The notes beneath the pieces were generated by a model. It saw only the letters and a program-made list of their open reading frames with translations. It made no database searches and had not been told where the DNA came from. A program made the position numbers and the translations under genes. From assembly GCA_017538845.1 (NCBI GenBank), contig JAFYIC010000039.1, forward strand, positions 1 through 10,070: a stretch of DNA of 10,070 nt, read 5' to 3'. Positions 5,895-10,070 of this stretch are shown piece after piece; within the stretch, counting starts at the first letter, position 1; each line of letters starts with the position of its first letter. The DNA comes from Bacillota bacterium (GTDB lineage: Bacteria > Bacillota > Clostridia > Peptostreptococcales > Anaerovoracaceae).

Positions 5895-6959
5895 TTACTC
5901 GACTATATTTATATGATATGCGTCTGACGTGAAAGAATCTTTAAGTCCTCCCGTCACGTAAAGCTCTTTTTCCTCATCCATAATGACTGCGTCGAACCGG
6001 TCGCGGTGCTTTTTCCAGTATTCGAGGGCCTTATCTTTGCCCATTATATAAAGAGATGTGGAAAGTCCGTCTGCAAGGGTTCCGTCTTTGCTGACAACTG
6101 TCACGGAAATCAGACCGCGATCGGCAGGATGACCTGTATCGGGGTCCATTATGTGGTGATACTTTTTCCCGTCTTTTTCAAAGTAACGTTCATATCCGCC
6201 GGATGTTATGACTGCCTCGTCTGATGTTTCAATAACGCCGGCAAAGTTTTCATCGTCTTCGAAGGGGCTCTTTATGGCGACCCGCCAGGGGCTTCCGTCA
6301 GGTTTTGTCCCCAGGGTCTGCACGTTGCCGCCGAGATTTACCATGGCGTGCTCGATGCCCTTTTCTTTGAACATTTCCAGAACTTTCGCGGAGACGTATC
6401 CCTTTGCTATGCCGCCAAGGTCGATCTGCAGACCTTTCTGCCCTATGGTTGCCGTTTTCCCGTCACTGCTCAGCTTAAGAGCGGAAAGATCCATCCTGCG
6501 TACAAGTCTGCGGAGTTTCCTTTCCGAGGGGACTGTGTATTTCTTCGTGGTAAAACCCCAGGCTTTCATCACCGGGTAGATTCCGATGTTGAATTTCCCG
6601 GAAGTATCTTTATAAAGCTCAAGGGCTCTTTCAATAAGATAGGCGGCGTCTTCATCGATATTCGCCTTGCCGGTCCTGTTGAGCTTTGCGATCTGGCTGT
6701 CTTTGTTTTCCGCCGACAGCTTATCGTCCAGAGAAAGGACCAGATCTTCTCCTTCGACCAGCGCATCTTCGGCATTATCCCCGTAAGCGGAAAGGGTCAT
6801 ATATGTGTCCATTGCGAAGAATTCAACGGTTTGTGGCTCGTCGTTTCCGGCATCAGAAGTCTCCTCATCTGAAGAGCCGCAGCCCGCAAGCATCAGCATG
6901 GCTGCGATCAGAAGGGCTATGAGCAGTTTTTCAGTTTTTCCGTGTCTTGTCTTTCTCAT
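5895..6959 (-). CDS. apbE: FAD:protein FMN transferase, lipoprotein (ApbE family)
   Basis: ApbE enzymes use FAD to attach FMN to a Ser/Thr of extracytoplasmic redox proteins. From the chosen start the product has 354 residues: a lipoprotein signal (positive MRKTRHGKTEK, hydrophobic core, lipobox LAGC with Cys27), then family blocks DTYMTLSAYG (51-60), DLGGIAKGYVSAK (180-192), NLGGNVQTLG (208-217), TSGGYERYF (252-260), HHIMDPDTGHP (268-278) and the metal-site block LADGLSTSLYIMG (295-307). The frame stays open to an ATG at 7028, but that ATG overlaps an extended -10 promoter, so its codon would be at or before the transcription start; the ATGs at 6959 or 6965 place the signal peptide correctly. 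SD support is weak for all. It heads a tightly packed three-gene operon. Confidence 0.93.
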   Translation of the reverse strand: MRKTRHGKTEKLLIALLIAAMLMLAGCGSSDEETSDAGNDEPQTVEFFAMDTYMTLSAYGDNAEDALVEGEDLVLSLDDKLSAENKDSQIAKLNRTGKANIDEDAAYLIERALELYKDTSGKFNIGIYPVMKAWGFTTKKYTVPSERKLRRLVRRMDLSALKLSSDGKTATIGQKGLQIDLGGIAKGYVSAKVLEMFKEKGIEHAMVNLGGNVQTLGTKPDGSPWRVAIKSPFEDDENFAGVIETSDEAVITSGGYERYFEKDGKKYHHIMDPDTGHPADRGLISVTVVSKDGTLADGLSTSLYIMGKDKALEYWKKHRDRFDAVIMDEEKELYVTGGLKDSFTSDAYHINIVE

Positions 6960-7026
6960 GATCATCTCGTACGGGCAGGGGTGATGCTCTTTCAGCGGCA
7001 TCGCAAAACTTCGTTGCCCAGACAAC

Positions 7027-7035
7027 ATTATACCA
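7027..7035 (-). promoter_or_regulatory. Extended -10 promoter for the apbE operon
   Basis: On the minus strand TGGTATAAT (7035 to 7027) is a perfect extended -10 (TGn plus TATAAT). No good -35 is seen at 16-18 bases. Transcription would begin near 7020, downstream of the first in-frame ATG (7028), which decides the apbE start in favour of 6959/6965. Confidence 0.65.
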
Positions 7036-7126
7036 CAGCCGGCACTGCCATATGCTGAAACGAGAAGGGACTGAGCGGGGCTTTCCCATTACTTTTCCCG
7101 ATAACCGCTGAAAAAAAGGAGATGAG

Positions 7127-7135
7127 TGGTATAAT
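7127..7135 (+). promoter_or_regulatory. Extended -10 promoter for the PNPOx/transporter operon
   Basis: The same nonamer, TGGTATAAT, occurs on the plus strand 22 bases before the ATG at 7157, with no clear -35. It is divergent from the apbE promoter about 90 bases away. The two identical extended -10 elements suggest a shared mode of initiation. With a start point near 7142 the leader would be very short (about 15 bases) but still include the SD. Confidence 0.55.
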
Positions 7136-7156
7136 CAGAGAAAAGAGGTGTCAAAG

Positions 7157-7552
7157 ATGAGCAAAGTAAACGATTTTCTTACAGAAGCGGGAGTATTTTT
7201 CCTCGCTACATGCGACGGGGACCAGCCCAAAGCAAGACCGCTGGGAGCACACCTTGAAGCGGACGGGAAAGTCCTTTTCGGCGTAGGGGATTTCAAGAAC
7301 GTATACAGACAGCTGCAGGCCAATCCCAAGGTGGAGATAGTTGCGGCCAAACCGGACGGGCACTGGCTCAGGTACACAGGAAAAGCTGTATTTGAAGACG
7401 ATCCGAAATACGCTGAGATGATAATGGACGGGCTGCCGCAGCTCCGCGATATCTATAATGAGACTACAGGAAATAAAATGATGGTCTTCCATCTCGAGGA
7501 TGCAACAGCCGTAGACATCCCGGTAATGGGAGAAGGAGAGGATCTGCTTTAA
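7157..7552 (+). CDS. Pyridoxamine 5'-phosphate oxidase-like flavin-binding protein
   Basis: A 131-residue protein of the PNPOx-like split-barrel family, which usually binds FMN (sometimes F420 or haem). Typical features are FLTEAGVFFLATCDGDQPKARPLG (read residues 7-30), where the 'ATxDGxxPxxRP' pattern is the family signature, then K48-x2-Y and LQANPKVEI (53-61), and a GHWLRYTGKAVF strand pair (68-79). The size suits a small general-purpose member, not the true pdxH enzyme (about 210 residues). The ATG at 7157 has AAGAGGTG six bases upstream; a GTG at 7148 lies inside that SD and is unlikely. Its stop abuts the TTG start of the transporter gene. The substrate is unknown. Confidence 0.87.
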   Translation: MSKVNDFLTEAGVFFLATCDGDQPKARPLGAHLEADGKVLFGVGDFKNVYRQLQANPKVEIVAAKPDGHWLRYTGKAVFEDDPKYAEMIMDGLPQLRDIYNETTGNKMMVFHLEDATAVDIPVMGEGEDLL

Positions 7553-8482
7553 TTGATCGCTGCTCTTATAGGATTTGTAACGGGACTTTTTACGCCCCTG
7601 CAGACCAGCATAAATACTAATCTGAGAGAAAGACTGGGGATGCCGCAGCAGGCATCTCTGGTTAATTTTGTCTCGGCTCTTCCCATGCTCATACTGCTGG
7701 CGCTGATATTCGACGGAAATGTTTATCTTCCTCTTCATGATATCGCGCAGCAGCCTCTGTGGATATGGATAGGCGGTATTCTCGGATCTGCGTTCATAAC
7801 AGGCAACATCCTGCTCATGTCCCATCTGGGAAGCGTGGCAACGGTAGTTCTTCCTATACTCGGGCAGGTCACGATGGCCATGATAGTCGACCATTTTGGT
7901 CTGTTCAATTCCATTCAGATACCCATGACGCCCATGAGAGGGCTGGGGGTAGCTATGGTGCTCACGGGCGTGCTCATGATCGTGATCCTGGGTACAGAAC
8001 ATGAGAAGGAAAAGACTAAAGAGAAAAAGAGCCCTCTGGTGTGGATATGGAGGACACTGGGTGTTGCCGTAGGTATGCTGGTAGCCTGTCAGACAGCCAT
8101 AAACACACAGCTGGGCCGGGTAGCCGGATCTCCTCAGAGAGCAGCGCTGATGAATTTCCTGGTCGGATCGATCTTCCTTCTGATAGTGTTTTTCATTACG
8201 CTGGCGCGAAGAAAAGGGAAAATGCCTGAAAGGAAGAAGACGTCATGGTGGATGTGGACCGGCGGCAGCATCGGCGCGGTGTTCGTCGTTGTCACAGTCC
8301 ATATCGCGACAGCCATAGGAACAGGCATGACAGTCATAGTAATGCTGGTCGGTATGATCATAGGAAGCATGATCATCGACGCTCTTGGGATCCTCGGAGC
8401 GGAGAAGAGAGGTATCGGTCCGCTGAAGATCTGCGGGGCAGTTATTATGGTCGGTGGGGCATTCATGACGTATATGCTCTAG
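7553..8482 (+). CDS. DMT-superfamily transporter, doubled YdcZ/DUF606 type
   Basis: A 309-residue integral membrane protein with about ten predicted membrane segments. It is an internal duplication: [13 protein letters not shown] (17-29) and the following ASLVNF match [13 protein letters not shown] (180-192) and AALMNF, an offset of 163 residues, and the ends of both halves also align (WIWIGG... at 70, WWMWTGG... at 232). A charged cytoplasmic linker ([12 protein letters not shown], 149-160) joins them. Many YdcZ proteins have only one such half of about 150 residues. It starts with TTG, directly adjoining the upstream TAA; AAGGAGAGG inside the upstream gene (about 7533-7541) is its SD, so translation is coupled. 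The cargo is unknown; small-molecule export is typical of the superfamily. Confidence 0.88.
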   Translation: MIAALIGFVTGLFTPLQTSINTNLRERLGMPQQASLVNFVSALPMLILLALIFDGNVYLPLHDIAQQPLWIWIGGILGSAFITGNILLMSHLGSVATVVLPILGQVTMAMIVDHFGLFNSIQIPMTPMRGLGVAMVLTGVLMIVILGTEHEKEKTKEKKSPLVWIWRTLGVAVGMLVACQTAINTQLGRVAGSPQRAALMNFLVGSIFLLIVFFITLARRKGKMPERKKTSWWMWTGGSIGAVFVVVTVHIATAIGTGMTVIVMLVGMIIGSMIIDALGILGAEKRGIGPLKICGAVIMVGGAFMTYML

Positions 8483-8501
8483 AAGATCGGTAAATTAAAC
8501 C

Positions 8502-8530
8502 TTGAAAAACCTGTCGTGACATGTTAACAT
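8502..8530 (+). promoter_or_regulatory. Promoter of the tRNA-Pro gene
   Basis: -35 TTGAAA (8502-8507), 17-base spacer, -10 TAACAT (8525-8530) with an extended TG at 8522-8523. Transcription would start near 8537, eight bases before the mature tRNA. No terminator is visible between the transporter stop (8482) and this promoter, so readthrough from upstream may also supply the tRNA. Confidence 0.65.
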
Positions 8531-8532
8531 GT
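8519..8532 (+). repeat. Perfect 14-bp palindrome over the tRNA promoter -10
   Basis: ACATGTTAACATGT reads the same on both strands and covers the whole extended -10 of the tRNA-Pro promoter. The placement is what a repressor operator would show, but no second copy is seen elsewhere in the window. Function is not established. Confidence 0.5.
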
Positions 8533-8544
8533 ATCTTGTTTCGG

Positions 8545-8621
8545 CGGGACGTGGCGCAGCTTGGTAGCGCGATTGCTTCGGGAGTAATAGGCCGCAGGTT
8601 CAAATCCTGTCGTCCCGACCA
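8545..8621 (+). tRNA. tRNA-Pro, anticodon CGG
   Basis: A complete cloverleaf is present. The acceptor stem is CGGGACG (8545-8551) with CGTCCCG (8611-8617); D-stem GCGC/GCGC with loop AGCTTGGTA; anticodon stem ATTGC/GTAAT (one G-U) around TTCGGGA, placing CGG at 8579-8581, which reads the proline codon CCG; variable loop AGGCC; T-arm GCAGG-TTCAAAT-CCTGT. The discriminator is A (8618) and the 3' CCA is encoded (8619-8621). No other tRNA adjoins it, and it has its own promoter and terminator, so it is a single-gene unit. Confidence 0.97.
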
Positions 8622-8624
8622 TCT

Positions 8625-8653
8625 AAACCTGAGATTCATTTCTCGGGTTTTTT
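8625..8653 (+). terminator. Terminator after tRNA-Pro
   Basis: AAACCTGAGA (8625-8634) pairs with TCTCGGGTTT (8641-8650) with one G-U, around a six-base loop; the T-run extends to 8653. It begins four bases after the encoded CCA. Confidence 0.9.
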
Positions 8654-8670
8654 ATTGCCATAGTTTCATG

Positions 8671-8676
8671 TATACT
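8671..8676 (+). promoter_or_regulatory. Possible -10 for the FmdE-family gene
   Basis: TATACT (8671-8676) is a good -10 hexamer just past the tRNA terminator, but only a T-run lies where a -35 is expected. It is the best promoter candidate before 8756. Confidence 0.3.
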
Positions 8677-8720
8677 TGAGGAAGCAGAGAGAAACGGTAT
8701 ATCACCGGTATCGGACCGGA

Positions 8721-8744
8721 AAGGAGAAGGGCAGAAAACTGCCC
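8721..8744 (+). promoter_or_regulatory. SD followed by a hairpin in the FmdE-family leader
   Basis: A strong SD, AAGGAGAAGG (8721-8730), lies about 25-30 bases before the only usable start (ATG 8756; TAA is the codon just before it in frame). Between them GGGCAG (8729-8734) and CTGCCC (8739-8744) form a perfect six-base-pair hairpin with an AAAA loop. Folding it would shorten the effective distance from the AGGAG core to the ATG to about 13 bases. Confidence 0.5.
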
Positions 8745-8755
8745 GAACAGAATAA

Positions 8756-9313
8756 ATGATAAACGAGGAAAAACTCTGGAAAAAAGCGGTGGCTTTCCAC
8801 GGACACGAATGCGGGGGACTGATGATAGGATTCAAGGCGTCCCTCTACGCCATGGAACTTCTGGGACTGAGCTTCAATGAAGACGGCGTCGTGTCGGAGG
8901 ATGAAGAACTGGTATGCATATCGGAAAATGATGCCTGCGGAGTGGACGCAGTACAGGCCATACTCCAGTGCACGGCAGGCAAAGGCAATCTGCTTTTCAG
9001 AATCAGAGGAAAGATGGCCTTCAATTTCTATAACCGGAAGACGGGCAAGTCGGTAAGGCTCATACTCAGGGAACCGGAAAACACCGATGATCGAAAAGAG
9101 AGGGTAAGCAGGCTGTTTTCCATGAAGGACAAGGATCCGTCGGAATGCTTCGATGTGACGGAGGTGCATTTCGAGGTGCCTGAACCGGCAAGAAAATTCA
9201 GATCCGTCAGATGCAGCAAATGCGGAGAACTGACAGCCGATCATCTCATAAGGCTTCAGGGAGACGAAAAACTTTGCCTGGACTGTTTCACCGAATACCG
9301 CCGTTTCGAATAA
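8756..9313 (+). CDS. FmdE-family protein with C-terminal zinc ribbon
   Basis: A 185-residue homologue of the FmdE family, named for subunit E of formylmethanofuran dehydrogenase but widespread in non-methanogens, where its role is largely unknown. The N-terminal domain shows FHGHECGGLMIGFKA (14-28; the usual HGHxCPG has Gly for Pro here), ENDACGVDAVQAILQCTAGKGN (58-78, with the Cys and Asp typical of the family) and RGKMAFNFYNRKTGKSVRL (84-102). The C-terminus carries a CxxC...CxxC zinc ribbon (C153, C156, C174, C177). These His/Cys sets suggest metal binding. The start is fixed by an in-frame stop directly before the ATG. It is a single-gene unit between the tRNA terminator and its own terminator; no formylmethanofuran or molybdenum genes are nearby. 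Confidence 0.9.
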   Translation: MINEEKLWKKAVAFHGHECGGLMIGFKASLYAMELLGLSFNEDGVVSEDEELVCISENDACGVDAVQAILQCTAGKGNLLFRIRGKMAFNFYNRKTGKSVRLILREPENTDDRKERVSRLFSMKDKDPSECFDVTEVHFEVPEPARKFRSVRCSKCGELTADHLIRLQGDEKLCLDCFTEYRRFE

Positions 9314-9355
9314 GAGGCGCAGGCAGGGATAAGGCAGCGATACAGGAAAGTGAAG

Positions 9356-9381
9356 GCAGCGCATAACAGCGCTGCTTTTTT
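9356..9381 (+). terminator. Terminator after the FmdE-family gene
   Basis: GCAGCGC (9356-9362) pairs perfectly with GCGCTGC (9369-9375) around a six-base loop, followed by six T (9376-9381). Confidence 0.9.
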
Positions 9382-9504
9382 ATTGTTTTAATACGGGATT
9401 TCCTCGCAGAAACCTGACGGAAATTTGGACAGCGAGAAAACAGAAAAGTCTGCGAGCGTTGAAACTGCGCGCATACCGGCTTTTTCCCATGAAAAACCGT
9501 CCCA
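9382..9504. other. Intergenic stretch without a gene
   Basis: I see no supported coding frame here. It holds a 7-bp inverted repeat, CTCGCAG (9403-9409) and CTGCGAG (9450-9456), and a small hairpin, CGG(C)TTTTT with AAAAACCG (9477-9499), just upstream of the next promoter. Neither has an evident function. Confidence 0.5.
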
Positions 9505-9532
9505 TTGACAAACCCGTTCCGGAAGATATAAT
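9505..9532 (+). promoter_or_regulatory. Near-consensus promoter of the thioester-domain gene
   Basis: Perfect -35 TTGACA (9505-9510) and perfect -10 TATAAT (9527-9532) with a 16-base spacer, one short of optimal. Transcription would start near 9539, giving a leader of about 55 bases. This is the strongest-looking promoter in the window. Confidence 0.85.
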
Positions 9533-9593
9533 CAGATTGCTGGAAATAAATGGAAATAATTTACAGATATTACAACAAGGGAGGAGACGGTAA

Positions 9594-10070
9594 ATGTATC
9601 GGGACAAAGTAAAGTGTGTGAAAACGGCAGTGATCATGCTGGTCATATTTGCTGTGGCGGTGGCAGCCGGACTGCTGGCCATGAACGGTGACGTGCTGGC
9701 GGCGGAGCTCAAGGCAGGGAAAAGCGGCACCGCATATAACTACACCATAGGGAAAGGATCGGATGGGAAATACTACGTGTACAAACCGGGAACGGTGAAG
9801 TTCGCGGCCAACGATATGAAGGTAGGAGGGACTGTCTACACAGGGTATTGCGTGAATTTTTATGATGAGACCTGGTTCGGCTGGGCCTATGAATCCAAAA
9901 ATAAGAGTTCATCGGCAAAGCTGTCGGCCAACGGGAAGAAGTGGCTGCCTTACGTGCTTCTGTACGGGTATCATAAGGGCAAGTCATCCCCGGTTAAGGG
10001 AACTAATTCAAACGACTACAGAGCAGCTACGGAAGTCCTGGTCTGGGCTTTCAATGAAGGCTGGAGGACT
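9594..10070 (+). CDS. Secreted thioester-domain (TED) surface protein, N-terminal part
   Basis: The frame starts at ATG 9594, seven bases after a strong GGGAGGAG SD, and is open to the window end (159 residues seen). It begins with a signal peptide (basic start, hydrophobic core about 11-30, likely cleavage in DVLAA near 35-37). The rest resembles the thioester domains found at the tips of Gram-positive adhesins: Cys86 in GYCVNFYD would be the thioester Cys, and LLYGYHKGK (122-130) and DYRAATEVLVWAFNEGWRT (141-159) match the region holding the usual 'ATQxxIW' motif. Here the expected Gln is Glu147 (GAA), so an internal Cys-Gln thioester would not be expected. In full-length relatives Cna-B-like repeats and a sortase signal often follow; these lie outside the window. 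Family assignment is moderate. Confidence 0.7.
   Translation, partial: MYRDKVKCVKTAVIMLVIFAVAVAAGLLAMNGDVLAAELKAGKSGTAYNYTIGKGSDGKYYVYKPGTVKFAANDMKVGGTVYTGYCVNFYDETWFGWAYESKNKSSSAKLSANGKKWLPYVLLYGYHKGKSSPVKGTNSNDYRAATEVLVWAFNEGWRT

Noticed and set aside
7122..7160. Tiny 12-codon leader peptide (ATG 7122 to TGA overlapping the 7157 start)
   Set aside because: The GGAG directly abuts the ATG with no spacer, and the predicted start of transcription lies downstream of that ATG.
7151..8002. Minus-strand frame of 283 codons opposite the PNPOx and transporter genes
   Set aside because: The His/Tyr/Arg/Gln-rich translation resembles no family and lies opposite two well-supported genes.
8739..8759. 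Six-codon CTG-started upstream frame overlapping the FmdE-family start
   Set aside because: It needs a CTG start inside a hairpin arm; the SD-to-CTG spacing is tolerable but nothing else supports it.
9403..9456. 7-bp inverted repeat CTCGCAG/CTGCGAG as an element end or operator
   Set aside because: The arms are short and 40 bases apart, with no target duplication or conserved context visible; chance is a sufficient explanation.
9380..9730. Minus-strand frames opposite the TED gene and its upstream region
   Set aside because: They cross a terminator, a near-consensus plus-strand promoter and the signal-peptide codons of a supported gene; no domain is recognisable.

Overview
The window looks like chromosome from an anaerobic, moderate-GC Firmicute, most likely a member of the Clostridia. 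The support is a class III (oxygen-sensitive) ribonucleotide reductase with its activase, Firmicutes-type ribosomal operons with strong Shine-Dalgarno (SD) sites, and clostridial-type accessory genes (ApbE/NusG_II/Gx transporter cluster, FmdE-family protein, thioester-domain surface protein). Genus cannot be fixed from this sequence. I see no phage, IS element, CRISPR array or resistance gene.

Layout. (1) 1-1137: the 3' end of nrdD, the overlapping nrdG, and a strong terminator. Together they make deoxynucleotides without oxygen. (2) 1173-4994: a translation/secretion/elongation superoperon, rpmG-secE-nusG-rplK-rplA-rplJ-rplL. It has a sigma-70-type promoter at 1173-1201, a likely L1-binding site between rplK and rplA, and an L10-leader-like element with an attenuator hairpin before rplJ. 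L10 ends in an Ala/Pro/Glu tail built from three 45-bp repeats. The operon ends in a terminator directly after rplL; rpoB does not follow. (3) 5020-7035, minus strand: a three-gene unit of ApbE-like flavin transferase lipoprotein, NusG_II-domain membrane protein and Gx-type membrane protein, convergent with the ribosomal operon. It suggests extracytoplasmic flavin/redox chemistry. (4) 7127-8482, plus strand: a PNPOx-like flavin-binding protein abutting a doubled YdcZ/DUF606 transporter, divergent from unit 3. (5) 8502-8653: a tRNA-Pro(CGG) gene with its own promoter and terminator; a perfect 14-bp palindrome covers the -10. (6) 8721-9381: a FmdE-family zinc-finger protein with an unusual translation-initiation region, then a terminator. 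(7) 9382-10070: a 212-base intergenic stretch ending in a near-consensus promoter, then the start of a secreted thioester-domain (TED) protein that runs off the window and seems to carry Glu in place of the thioester Gln.

Most of the window is well-understood housekeeping DNA. I did not find a clear undescribed multi-gene system. The best leads are the TED Gln-to-Glu change, the repeat-built L10 tail, the separation of rplL from rpoB, the compact ApbE/NusG_II/Gx unit, and the fmdE-like start region, where a hairpin sits between SD and start codon.
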